Shown here: in pieces, positions 1 to 8,154 of the stretch | Layout of the letters: each line of letters starts with the position of its first letter | Position numbering within the stretch: the first letter of the stretch is position 1 | Assembly: GCF_947381555.1 (NCBI RefSeq) | Contig: NZ_CANCWQ010000008.1 | Coordinates: 1-64,000, forward strand | Source: Limosilactobacillus pulli | GTDB taxonomy: Bacteria; Bacillota; Bacilli; Lactobacillales; Lactobacillaceae | Direction of reading: 5' to 3' | Length of the DNA stretch: 64,000 bases | Translations under genes and position numbers: made by a program | The notes under the pieces: model-generated | Seen by the model: only the letters and a program-made list of their open reading frames with translations | Databases searched by the model: none | What the model was told of the DNA's origin: nothing

Positions 1-13
1 CTAGCCAATTTTA

Positions 14-70
14 AATGCCCTCCAAATATAAGATGAATTTTCTATTTCATCTGTATACTTAGAGGGCATT
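14..70. repeat. Nested inverted repeat (cruciform-like)
   Basis: An outer 9-bp perfect inverted repeat (AATGCCCTC at 14-22, GAGGGCATT at 62-70) encloses an inner one (AGATGAA at 31-37, TTCATCT at 46-52). No T-run follows on either strand, so it does not look like a simple terminator. It lies downstream of the leftward arsenate reductase gene and could be an operator, an RNA hairpin or the end of a small element. No gene is visible in bases 1-124. Confidence 0.5.
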
Positions 71-124
71 ATAGCCAAGCAGCTTAGTCAAGACGTTTGT
101 AAAAATTGATTTTGAATTAGGGCG

Positions 125-541
125 TTATGGGTAGTTAACGCCTTGCTCAATCTTATCTTTGAGCATCAAAATATTTTTTTCAATTTGATTGATAACTTTA
201 ATAAACTCATCGTCAGCTTGGCCAGTTGGATCGTTTAGCCCCCAATCAACCCGCCATTTAGCCGGCAGATAGGGACATTTTACACCGCAGCCCATGGTAA
301 CGACACCGTCAACGACTGGCAGTGCGTTAAACGTCTTGTTATATTGTCCTGATGCTTCCATATCAATGCCATAAATTTTTTTCATCAAGCGGACGGCATC
401 TGGATTGATTTGATCTTTAATCTGCGTACCTGCTGAATAACTTTCAAAAACATTGCCTGCCAGGTGTTTGCCTAATGCTTCGGCAATTTGACTACGGCAT
501 GAATTGTGCGTGCAGATGAATGCAATCTTAGGTTTAGTCAA
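125..541 (-). CDS. arsC: Arsenate reductase, thioredoxin-coupled (low-molecular-weight phosphatase fold)
   Basis: Cytoplasmic enzyme expected to reduce arsenate to arsenite through a cysteine relay recharged by thioredoxin. The 138-residue protein opens with the phosphatase P-loop CTHNSCRS, with Cys10 as nucleophile and Arg16 as phosphate/arsenate binder. Cys85 and Cys89 occupy the place of the two resolving cysteines of the pI258 ArsC type, and a DP pair (near residue 104) matches the general-acid loop. Length fits the family (about 130-140). The start has an AGGATG-like site upstream. There is no arsR or arsB beside it; the divergent neighbour is a cation ATPase. A plain low-molecular-weight tyrosine phosphatase is less likely because the extra cysteines are present. 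Confidence 0.88.
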   Translation of the reverse strand: MTKPKIAFICTHNSCRSQIAEALGKHLAGNVFESYSAGTQIKDQINPDAVRLMKKIYGIDMEASGQYNKTFNALPVVDGVVTMGCGVKCPYLPAKWRVDWGLNDPTGQADDEFIKVINQIEKNILMLKDKIEQGVNYP

Positions 542-662
542 TGGAACATCCTCATTTTCGTTTTTGTTTAATTTTATAAGGGTGCTTCTTTTTTGACAAC
601 CGGCTGTGAGATTTTTGAAATATTTCGTTATGCTTTTTTGCTAAATCTGCTAATGTAACCCC

Positions 663-680
663 TACCATATTAATTTGGTA
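663..680. promoter_or_regulatory. Short dyad in the arsC/Ca-ATPase divergent region
   Basis: TACCA and TGGTA arms flank an AT-rich centre in the interval between the divergent arsC and P-type ATPase genes. A TTGACA-like hexamer lies further upstream near 594. A shared operator is possible but not demonstrated. Confidence 0.3.
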
Positions 681-750
681 AATGTTATGCTTGTGTTGTA
701 ATAGTTGTTGTAAAAAAGAAGTATCAAATACAGAGAGGGGTTTAACGTCT

Positions 751-3396
751 ATGAAGGACCAATTTTATCGTCAAACCACCTTGCAGGTTTTGGAACGACT
801 TAAGGCAACGCCACAAGGGCTGCTGACAACTGAGGCCATGGAGCGGCTGCAGAAAAATGGTCCCAATAAATTGCCGCAAGGAAAAAAGGTTACGCTTTGG
901 CAAAGAATCATCGCTCAGTTTAAAGATCTGATGATTTTGATTTTAATGGTCGCGGCAATTGTCGCAGCATTTGCTGGTGAACTTTCGGATACGATTATTA
1001 TCTTATTAGTCGTTATTTTAAATGCTGCATTTGGAGTCTTTCAGGAAACTAAGGCCGAGAATGCCATTGATGCGCTGCAAAAAATGAGCACACCAACCAC
1101 TCGAGTCAGACGAGATGGCCAGATTGCCCAGCTTTCCAGTAAGGAGCTGGTCGTTGGCGACGTGATTCTTTTGGAAGCTGGGGACATTATTCCCGCTGAC
1201 GTTCGCTTCTTAAAGACGCAAAACGTCAAAGTCGAAGAAGCAGCGCTGACTGGCGAATCAGTTGCCGTAACCAAAGATGAGGCGGTAATTGATGCCGAAT
1301 CGGCTGCTCTAGGGGATCAGCATAACATGGGCTTTATGAATACCAGTATGACGGCGGGCACAGCCGAGGCAGTCGTAGTTGCTACTGGCAAGGATACCGA
1401 AGTTGGCAAGATCGCCCAGATGCTGAACAGTGCCGAACAGACCGTAACGCCATTGCAGCGCAACATTACCCATCTCAGCAAAATTCTTAGTGTGCTGGTT
1501 TTGGCAATCGCCGTCATTATTTTCGCGCTAGGAATGCTGACTAAGCGCGAGTCGCCGCTGGATATGCTGCTGACCGCCATCTCGCTGGCCGTTGCAGCAA
1601 TTCCGGAAGGGCTACCAGCCATCGTTACCATTACGCTGGCTTTAGGGACCCAAGCGATGGCTAAGCGGCACGCGCTGATTCGTAAGCTGCAGGCCGTTGA
1701 AACGCTAGGCGCTACTGAAATCATCGCTTCCGATAAAACTGGAACCCTGACCAAGAATCAGATGACAATCGAACAGCTGATGCTGAACGGTCAAGTTACG
1801 GCTGCACCTGATTTTAAAGTTGATGCTGACTCGCCGTTGACCAAGGCAATGATTCTGGCTAATGATGCTGAGCGGGGCAGTCAAAAAGAATTATTGGGCG
1901 ATCTGACCGAAACGGCGCTGTGGCAATTTTATATCGATAAAGGGCTTGATATCGATGAGTTTAGGCAGCGCTATCCACGCCTTAATTCATGGCCATTCGA
2001 TTCGGAACGTAAATTGATGTCAGTAGCCGTTAATGATAAGCAGCCGACGCTCTACCTAAAAGGGGCGGTCGATGAACTGCTGACACGGGCAGATCGCATT
2101 TTGGATGGCGAACAGGTGCGAGAACTGACCGATGACGATCGTGAACGCATTCTTAAAACCAATCACCATTTAGCTAAACAGGCATTGCGGGTGCTTGGCT
2201 ATGCATACCGGCCACTGACTGAAAAAGAATGTCAAAGTACTGATCCGGCGTTGGTTGAACAATCACTGATCTTTATTGGGCTGTCAGGGATGATTGATCC
2301 ACCGCGTCCTGAAGTCAAGGCTGCTATTCAAGAGGCTAAGGAGGCTGGGATTCGACCATTAATGATTACCGGTGATCATAAGACAACGGCGCGGGCAATT
2401 GCTGAACGTCTGGGAATCATTGATCCTGGTGATGAAGCTGGTGCGATTACTGGTCAGGAACTTAACGCGCTCAGTGATCAGGAATTAAAGGATCAGGTAG
2501 CACAGTACTCGGTTTATGCACGAGTTGCGCCTGAGCATAAGGTTCGGATTGTCAAAGCTTGGCAGTCGCATGACAAGGTCGTTGCCATGACTGGTGATGG
2601 CGTGAATGATGCCCCAGCTCTAAAGACTGCTGATATCGGCGTCGGTATGGGAATTACCGGGACCGAGGTTTCTAAAAACGCAGCTGACGTCGTATTAGCT
2701 GATGATAATTTTGCTACGATCATTGCCGCGGTCAAGGAAGGGCGCAAAGTCTTTGCCAATATTCAAAAAGCGATCCAGTATCTGCTTTCAGCTAACCTTG
2801 GCGAAGTCTTGACGCTTTTAATCATGACGATCATGAACTGGTCAATTCTGGCACCGGTGCAAATTTTATGGATCAATCTGGTAACTGATACATTCCCTGC
2901 TATTGCGTTAGGGGTCGAACCTGCTGAAGGCGATGTTATGAAACATCAGCCGCGGGGCAATCAAGGCAGCTTTTTGGCTCATGGCGTCGGCTTTAATATT
3001 ATCTACCAAGGAATCTTGGAGGGGCTGCTGACATTGGGCGTTTATGCATTAGGCATTTTATACCCCGTTCATCAAGGAGCCGCGCTGATTCATGCCGATG
3101 CACTGACGATGGCTTACATTACCTTAGGATTGATTCAGTTGCTGCACGCCTGCAACTGTAAGTCGTTGCAAGGAACGATCTTTAAGACGGGGGAATTTAA
3201 GAATCGCTACTTTAACTGGGCAATCCTAAGTTCAACGCTGCTTTTAGCCGGTACGATCTTCATTCCAATTTTAAATCCGATTTTCCATACTACGGAATTG
3301 GATCTTGCTCAATGGGGTATCGTAATTGGAGCTGGCCTTTTGATGGTTTTGATTGTTGAAATCGTTAAGGCGATTCAGCGTCATCAAAAAAATTAA
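751..3396 (+). CDS. Calcium-transporting P-type ATPase (P2A, SERCA-like)
   Basis: Membrane pump that should export Ca2+ at the cost of ATP. Counting from the start at 751 (881 residues), the actuator motif TGES lies near 167, the ion-site sequence PEGLP in M4 near 285-289, the phosphorylation motif DKTGTLT at Asp328, TGDGVND near 614, and NLVTD in M6 near 709-713. PEGLP together with an Asn/Asp-containing M6 is typical of Ca2+ rather than heavy-metal pumps. The reading frame is open upstream to 682, but those 23 residues are Cys-rich and unlike the family, and a GAGAGGGG site sits correctly before the ATG at 751. A strong terminator follows. Mn2+ or Na+ as substrate cannot be excluded. Confidence 0.92.
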   Translation: MKDQFYRQTTLQVLERLKATPQGLLTTEAMERLQKNGPNKLPQGKKVTLWQRIIAQFKDLMILILMVAAIVAAFAGELSDTIIILLVVILNAAFGVFQETKAENAIDALQKMSTPTTRVRRDGQIAQLSSKELVVGDVILLEAGDIIPADVRFLKTQNVKVEEAALTGESVAVTKDEAVIDAESAALGDQHNMGFMNTSMTAGTAEAVVVATGKDTEVGKIAQMLNSAEQTVTPLQRNITHLSKILSVLVLAIAVIIFALGMLTKRESPLDMLLTAISLAVAAIPEGLPAIVTITLALGTQAMAKRHALIRKLQAVETLGATEIIASDKTGTLTKNQMTIEQLMLNGQVTAAPDFKVDADSPLTKAMILANDAERGSQKELLGDLTETALWQFYIDKGLDIDEFRQRYPRLNSWPFDSERKLMSVAVNDKQPTLYLKGAVDELLTRADRILDGEQVRELTDDDRERILKTNHHLAKQALRVLGYAYRPLTEKECQSTDPALVEQSLIFIGLSGMIDPPRPEVKAAIQEAKEAGIRPLMITGDHKTTARAIAERLGIIDPGDEAGAITGQELNALSDQELKDQVAQYSVYARVAPEHKVRIVKAWQSHDKVVAMTGDGVNDAPALKTADIGVGMGITGTEVSKNAADVVLADDNFATIIAAVKEGRKVFANIQKAIQYLLSANLGEVLTLLIMTIMNWSILAPVQILWINLVTDTFPAIALGVEPAEGDVMKHQPRGNQGSFLAHGVGFNIIYQGILEGLLTLGVYALGILYPVHQGAALIHADALTMAYITLGLIQLLHACNCKSLQGTIFKTGEFKNRYFNWAILSSTLLLAGTIFIPILNPIFHTTELDLAQWGIVIGAGLLMVLIVEIVKAIQRHQKN

Positions 3397-3401
3397 ACGT
3401 G

Positions 3402-3446
3402 AAAAAAGCCTCAAGCTCTGATTAAATTCAGAACTTGAGGCTTTTA
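3402..3446 (+). terminator. Intrinsic terminator after the Ca-ATPase
   Basis: The arms AAGCCTCAAG and CTTGAGGCTT form a stem followed by TTTT. It also carries A-runs on the left, so it may serve the convergent glycosyltransferase remnant as well. Confidence 0.85.
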
Positions 3447-3464
3447 TTGGCTTGTCAGTCGTTT

Positions 3465-4708
3465 TTAACGATCAACGTGCTGCCATTTAGCCGTTTTATC
3501 TTCATTGTTAGCAATGCGCTTCATGTTGAATAGGCAGCGCATCAGTGAGATCCAGTCAACGATATTGATCACGTATAGAATCAGGTAGGCTAGCGGCGCG
3601 ACCATCATCAGTCGGATCCGTTCCCAGAATTTAAGCTCTTCTGGTATGAATGTTGCCATTGCAAAGAGATAGTAGAGGCCCAAAATAGCGAAGATCGTTG
3701 AGAAATCGGCAAAGTGATGGATAATCCCGATAATCCAAAGCAGCAGCAGTGGATCAATCAGCATTAAAAACTCTTCAAAGAAAACTTTTGGCAGTTTCCA
3801 AAAGGCGAGTGAGAAAGTGTACTTGGCATCGCGATTAAAAATTACGCGGCGATGCTTAAACAAAGCCTTAAAACGACCTTGTTTCCACCGATAGCGTTGT
3901 TTGAGCAACTGAGAAAAGCGGCTGACTGGCGGAGTATGGGCGATAACGTCATCGGCATAGCCAAATTGCCGATTGCTGTTGCCAAAATGATCGATCATCT
4001 TCATCGTAAAATCGATGTCTTCAGTGATCGAATCGGTGTCATAACCACCGACTTCCAGCATGGCTGACTTGCGAAAAGTTGAGCCAATACTGCCAATGAT
4101 ATACTCAATTCCCAAAAGCTCCTCAGATCCCTTTAGCCGATAACCAAGCAGATATTCGACTTTTTGGACGTATTCCAATAGATTCTGGGGGTGCGTAATG
4201 CGAACGTTCGCACTGGCTCCCAATAGTCTGGGATCATCAAAACGCAAGGCCATATTTGTCAATGCGGTTGGCGTCAAATAAGAATCGGCATCAAGTACCA
4301 TGATCAGATCACCAGTCGCAAATTTTTTTAAAGCATGATTGATTGCAACCGACTTGCCTTGATTATGTTGATGGATGACACACAGCTTAGGATGTTGTCT
4401 GGCTAATCGATCCAAAATCATCCCTGTCTTTTATCACTGGAGCCATCATCAACCGCGATCACCTCAAAATTAGGGTAAGTCTGCTTTAAGACTGACTCAA
4501 CGCCCCGACGAATAAACTTTTCTTCGTTAAACGCGGGAATTATCACAGAGAAACGGTGATCGGTTGGCTTTTGGCTGATCTGCTGTCGATCAAGGCTGTT
4601 GATCTGATGCAGATTTGATACAATCAAGCCAATTAAGATGCGACCGACTGCCAAAATACTGAGCGCAAATACCGTAATGGCAATGATCAATGCCGGGCTG
4701 AATTTCAT
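3465..4708 (-). pseudogene. Processive family 2 glycosyltransferase, split by a frameshift (PgaC/IcaA-like)
   Basis: Membrane glycosyltransferase of the polysaccharide synthase type, present as two pieces. The upstream piece (4708-4418) has an N-terminal membrane helix and the nucleotide-sugar motifs VIIPAFNEE and VDDGSSDK. The downstream piece (4421-3465) has DADS, TEDID and the QRYRW motif of processive synthases, followed by membrane helices. Family consensus GSSDKTG would be restored by removing two bases of the AAAA run near 4428-4431, so the break looks like a small indel. The first stop and an ATG overlap as ATGA at 4418-4421, which could allow coupled translation of two chains or reflect a recoding site. 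The gene has a good AAGGAGG site and follows the small LPQTG gene. Product (poly-N-acetylglucosamine or other glycan) is unknown. Confidence 0.75.
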
Positions 4709-4730
4709 GATGATCCTCCTTTTTTAAAGA

Positions 4731-4895
4731 TTAAGAGGATCGCTTCTTGATCTCAACCACAATCAGCGTTATGGCCAGGATCGTCATCAAAATACCAATG
4801 GCAGCGGCAAAAATCGTGCTCACGGTATTACCTGTCTGTGGTAAAACGGCAGCTAATGGAGTAGCCATCAAACCTTTAGATAAGTTAGAGTACAT
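4731..4895 (-). CDS. Very small LPQTG sorting-signal protein (54 residues)
   Basis: The open frame begins ATG-TAC at 4895 behind a perfect AAGGAGG site and encodes 54 residues. LPQTG lies at residues 18-22, followed by a hydrophobic helix (about 28-47) and the basic tail EIKKRSS. This is a complete sortase sorting signal with almost nothing in front of it and no cleavable signal peptide. The single helix with a basic C-terminus predicts N-outside orientation, so sortase could attach a peptide of about 21 residues to the wall. The gene lies 23 bp upstream of the split glycosyltransferase and probably shares its mRNA. It may be a docking peptide or lipid-like anchor for a glycan; that is inference. 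Such genes are usually missed because of their size. Confidence 0.75.
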   Translation of the reverse strand: MYSNLSKGLMATPLAAVLPQTGNTVSTIFAAAIGILMTILAITLIVVEIKKRSS

Positions 4896-5189
4896 AGATT
4901 AAACCTCCTTGTCATTGCTATTTCGACTATGACTAAAGTATAGCGAGAATATTTGAACTATTTTTGAGCAAATGTTAAAAAATGTCTTAATAGTGAATTT
5001 AATTACATTTCTAATAAGAAGGATTAGTCAAGCTGGTTAGATGATTAATGGTTAAAAAATCAGGATTCGGCTGGCGGTTAAGCGATTTGTACACAAGCCA
5101 ACGCTTTCTTTTGAGACTGCTGCACATGGATGGTTACTGATACCATGCAAAAAAAGCATACTAGCATATCAAATAAACATTTTAAAGTC

Positions 5190-5220
5190 TTGACGCTTAG
5201 GAATATACTAAAAGTAAGCA
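5190..5220 (+). promoter_or_regulatory. Candidate promoter of the flavodoxin gene with 19-bp spacer
   Basis: TTGACG at 5190-5195 and TAAGCA at 5215-5220 are separated by 19 bp that contain an imperfect dyad (CTTAG ... CTAAAAG). The long spacer with an internal dyad resembles promoters activated by MerR-family proteins, but the -10 is weak. The rest of 4896-5240 shows no gene. Confidence 0.35.
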
Positions 5221-5240
5221 AAATAAAAGGAGTGATTATT

Positions 5241-5726
5241 TTGGCTAAAGTGATAGTATTTTACTTTTCGGCTACCAATACAACCAAGCAGCGCGCGGAA
5301 AAAGTTGCACAAAAGCTGGGGGCGGATTTATTTGAGATTCACGCTGCAAAGCCATATTCAGTAGCCGATCTGGACTGGCATGATCCCCAATCACGCACGT
5401 CAATTGAGCAGCATCAGCATGCCAGCCGTGTTGCGATTAAAGATGACCTGCCTGACATTAGCAGTTATGATACGGTCTTGATTGGCTTTCCAATCTGGTG
5501 GGGGATTCCGCCGCGTCTGATTGCCGATCTGATTGATCATCTACCGCTCAGTGGCAAGCAACTGGTGGGATTTGCAACTTCCGGCAGTTCTGGTTTTGAT
5601 CGCGCGCAAAGCTATCTGGAACGAACCGTTAAGGAAAATAATGCTGCTGTTCAAGTTTTGCCAGGAGCCGTTTTAAACAATGACGCGCAGATGAATGCCT
5701 GGTTAAAGCAGCTTAATCTTAATTAA
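5241..5726 (+). CDS. Flavodoxin-like FMN protein
   Basis: Small cytoplasmic electron carrier or quinone-reductase-like protein of the flavodoxin fold. Starting at the TTG at 5241 (161 residues), the first strand reads VIVFYFSATNTT, the FMN phosphate-binding loop. FPIWWG (near residues 84-89) is the aromatic flavin-stacking loop and ATSGSSG (about 112-118) the third flavin-contact segment, an arrangement typical of the Flavodoxin_4 group in Firmicutes. The frame is open upstream to 5130, but an AAAGGAG site lies 8 bp before the TTG and the upstream residues are not flavodoxin-like. It is monocistronic and precedes the RclA-type reductase, consistent with a redox-stress neighbourhood. Confidence 0.8.
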   Translation: MAKVIVFYFSATNTTKQRAEKVAQKLGADLFEIHAAKPYSVADLDWHDPQSRTSIEQHQHASRVAIKDDLPDISSYDTVLIGFPIWWGIPPRLIADLIDHLPLSGKQLVGFATSGSSGFDRAQSYLERTVKENNAAVQVLPGAVLNNDAQMNAWLKQLNLN

Positions 5727-5740
5727 TTGGTTATCTTAAA

Positions 5741-5790
5741 ATGGTGCTGAGCCACTCTTTAATAAGAGTCTGGTCCGGCATCTTTTTTTG
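5741..5790 (+). terminator. Probable terminator after the flavodoxin gene
   Basis: An imperfect stem (ACTCTT/AAGAGT core with outer pairings) is followed by seven T residues near 5781-5787. Confidence 0.5.
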
Positions 5791-5885
5791 GTCATTTTTG
5801 AGCAGATTGATTGCTTTTTGATATTCACTTATTTATAGTAAGCAAAAACATCAATTATTTTGAATTGGCGAAAGGATGATCGGCA

Positions 5886-7235
5886 ATGGAAAAATTTAAA
5901 AATGTGGTAATTGGCTTTGGTAAGGCTGGTAAGACACTGGCTAAGTTCTTGGCGCAGCATGATGAAGAAGTGCTGCTGATTGAGCGTTCAGATCAGATGT
6001 ATGGCGGCACCTGCATTAACGTTGGCTGTCTGCCGTCCAAAAATATGATTATCAATGGTCAGCGTCATCTTGAGTTTGCTGATGCGGTTGCCAAACGAGG
6101 CACGATGACTAAACAGCTGCGGAACAAGAACTATCACATGGTTGCTGATGAGCCACTGGCAACGGTTTGGAATGGCCAGGCCAGTTTTGTCAGCAACCAT
6201 GAACTAAAAGTCGCTATGGCTGATGGGACTGTGCGACAGGCTGCCGCCGAGCGCATCTTTATCAATACTGGTGCCACGCCGGTCTGGCCAAAAGTTCCAG
6301 GGCTGACTCCCAGCGAGCGGATCGTCAGTTCCAAAGAAGCCATGGAACTTGCCAAAAAGCCGGCCCGCCTGGCAATTATTGGGGGTGGCTATATTGGACT
6401 GGAATTTGCCGAAATGTTTAATTCCTTTGGCAGCGAAGTAACCATCCTTGACCACCATGCTCAGCTTTTGGGACGCGAAGACGCAGACATCGCGGCTGAA
6501 GTAACGACTGATCTTGTCAGCCTTGGGATCAAGATTGAGCTGAATGCTGAATTAACCAGCGCGGCAGATGATGGCCAGCAAGTCTTATTGACCTATCACC
6601 AAAACGGCCAAAAATGGCAGACCGAGTTTGATGCCGTGCTGGTGGCTGCCGGGCGACGTCCCAATATCGATGGACTGGGACTGGAAAACACCGATATTGC
6701 CCTGACCGAGCGCAATGCCATTCAAGTTGATGATCGGTTGCGAACCACGGTGCCAGATGTCTGGGCTTTAGGCGACGTCAATGGCGGGCCAATGTTTACC
6801 TACATCTCGCTTGACGACTTTCGGATCGTTAAAGACCAGCTGTTTGGCCAAGGCAAGCGGACGACTGCTGATCGTAATGTCGTGCCGACCGCATCGTTTT
6901 TGACGCCGCCGCTGGCAAACGTAGGAATCAACGAGCGCCAGGCCCAGGCTGCCGGTAAGGATTATCTGGTCTTCAAACTGCCGGTCAAGGCCATTCCTAA
7001 GGCGCGCGTGCTGGAGGATCAGCGGGGAGTCTACAAGGCAATCGTTGAGCGTGATACGCATCGGATTCTGGGCGCGACGCTTTATGCTGCTGAGGCCCAT
7101 GAAACGATCAACTTGATTGCGCTGCCGATGAAGACGGATCTGCCATACGAAACGCTGCGTGACATGATTTTTACGCATCCAACCATGTCTGAGGCCCTAA
7201 ACGATCTTTTTAAGGCGCCGATAAAGCAGGCTTAA
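5886..7235 (+). CDS. rclA: RclA-type flavin disulfide reductase (reactive chlorine/hypothiocyanous acid defence)
   Basis: FAD-dependent pyridine nucleotide-disulfide oxidoreductase of 449 residues. The N-terminus VVIGFGKAGKTLA, the redox pair in GGTCINVGCLPSK (Cys43, Cys48), the second dinucleotide fold IGGGYIGLEFAEMF, the FAD-binding ALGDVNGG and a C-terminal dimerisation domain ending in FTHPTMSEALNDLF match E. coli RclA closely along the whole length. RclA relatives reduce hypothiocyanous acid with NAD(P)H and protect host-associated bacteria from neutrophil and salivary oxidants. It is monocistronic with an AAAGGATG site before the ATG. Mercuric reductase is excluded by the lack of the C-terminal cysteine pair. 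The physiological substrate here is inferred from the family. Confidence 0.88.
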   Translation: MEKFKNVVIGFGKAGKTLAKFLAQHDEEVLLIERSDQMYGGTCINVGCLPSKNMIINGQRHLEFADAVAKRGTMTKQLRNKNYHMVADEPLATVWNGQASFVSNHELKVAMADGTVRQAAAERIFINTGATPVWPKVPGLTPSERIVSSKEAMELAKKPARLAIIGGGYIGLEFAEMFNSFGSEVTILDHHAQLLGREDADIAAEVTTDLVSLGIKIELNAELTSAADDGQQVLLTYHQNGQKWQTEFDAVLVAAGRRPNIDGLGLENTDIALTERNAIQVDDRLRTTVPDVWALGDVNGGPMFTYISLDDFRIVKDQLFGQGKRTTADRNVVPTASFLTPPLANVGINERQAQAAGKDYLVFKLPVKAIPKARVLEDQRGVYKAIVERDTHRILGATLYAAEAHETINLIALPMKTDLPYETLRDMIFTHPTMSEALNDLFKAPIKQA

Positions 7236-7307
7236 TAATTTTTTGCAATCAGTCCGCTTAAAAGACCGAACTTTGTTACAATGAAAGAAAAAAGTGAGGT
7301 CTATGCC

Positions 7308-7814
7308 ATGCCGACTAAAGACGAATATATTGAAAAGCTCAACCTGACGCCACATCCAGAAGGTGGTTGGTATCGTCAAGTTTATCACAGTGCCAAGACG
7401 CATTATGACGCTACGTCCCTGGCCAGCCGTTACGAGTACACTTCAATCTATTTTATTTTGGACGGGGGCTCGCCATCGCATCTGCACCGGCTGCTTCATG
7501 ATGAACTATGGTATTTCCATGATGGCTCATCAATTGTCGTCCACTGTTTTTATCCGGATGGTACCTATGAGGCTGTACATTTAGGCCGTAATATTGAACG
7601 GGGTGAACAGCTGCAGTTCCGAGTGCCAGCGGGAACGATTTTTGGCTCGGAGGTCTTGGATGCTTCATCGTTTGGGCTGGTCAGCTGTGCCGTGGCGCCC
7701 GGCTTTGACTATCATGACTTTGAACTGTTTACCCAGGAACAGCTGCTGGCTGAGTATCCGGAGCAGGCTGAAGTAATCAGGCGGGTCGCGTATCAAAAGC
7801 TGCCAGCCGAATAG
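7308..7814 (+). CDS. Cupin_5 / DUF985 family protein
   Basis: Soluble protein of about 168 residues with a single double-stranded beta-helix. Visible family marks are LTPHPEGGWYRQVY near the N-terminus, SIYFILDGGSPSHLHRLLHDELWYFHDG in the barrel core with its His residues, and PAGTIFGSEV. The biochemical role of DUF985 is unsettled; some members are described as sugar-epimerase-like cupins. The start at 7308 is chosen because a GTGAGG site lies 8 bp upstream; an in-frame ATG at 7281 has no such site. It is followed at once by a strong terminator and seems monocistronic. Confidence 0.82.
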   Translation: MPTKDEYIEKLNLTPHPEGGWYRQVYHSAKTHYDATSLASRYEYTSIYFILDGGSPSHLHRLLHDELWYFHDGSSIVVHCFYPDGTYEAVHLGRNIERGEQLQFRVPAGTIFGSEVLDASSFGLVSCAVAPGFDYHDFELFTQEQLLAEYPEQAEVIRRVAYQKLPAE

Positions 7815-7815
7815 T

Positions 7816-7854
7816 AAAAACAGCGCGGAATCAAGTTCGATTCGGCGCTGTTTT
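7816..7854. terminator. Strong terminator after the cupin gene
   Basis: AAAACAGCGC and GCGCTGTTTT arms with an inner GAATC/GATTC pairing form a long stem ending in a T-run; A/T runs on both sides make it potentially bidirectional. Confidence 0.85.
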
Positions 7855-7977
7855 GATTTCAAGCGTATCTAACATTAAAAACGGGCCTGTCGTCAGCATG
7901 ATTATGAGTGCAATACTTCACGATTTCGGGCCTGACTTTGTGAAGAAAATCAGGTTTTAGCTTACAGGGACCTTAAG

Positions 7978-8090
7978 TTTACCTACGATTCGCTGCTTTA
8001 GGGCCGAAAGTAGGTAAATGTATATTCAGTCGACCTGGCTTTTACCTACTAAAGGCTGAAATTTTTTAAATCGTAGGTAAAAATGTATAT
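7978..8090. promoter_or_regulatory. Tandemly duplicated dyad upstream of the osmoprotectant transporter
   Basis: TTTACCTAC at 7978-7986 pairs with GTAGGTAAA at 8010-8018, and the same arms recur at 8041-8049 and 8073-8081. Both pairs have exactly the same 32-bp start-to-start spacing, and the whole unit is repeated with a 63-bp period. Each right arm is followed within two bases by ATGTATAT. The sequence between the arms is not conserved, so the arms themselves seem selected. It ends about 65 bp before the ABC transporter start. It may be a two-site operator for an osmosensing repressor (a BusR-like tetramer would fit the geometry, not the known sequence) or paired RNA hairpins. Confidence 0.65.
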
Positions 8091-8154
8091 TTTAGAGCGG
8101 ATTGGCTTAGAATGCAAAAAGAAACTTTAATGGTTACAACAAACAGAGAATACG

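Noticed and set aside
682..750. Start of the Ca-ATPase at 682, giving an extra Cys-rich N-terminus
   Set aside because: No ribosome site before 682; GAGAGGGG lies before 751 and the sequence from there matches the family start.
7978..8090. CRISPR-like repeat array
   Set aside because: Only two units, with inverted arms inside each unit and no spacer-repeat periodicity; no cas genes.
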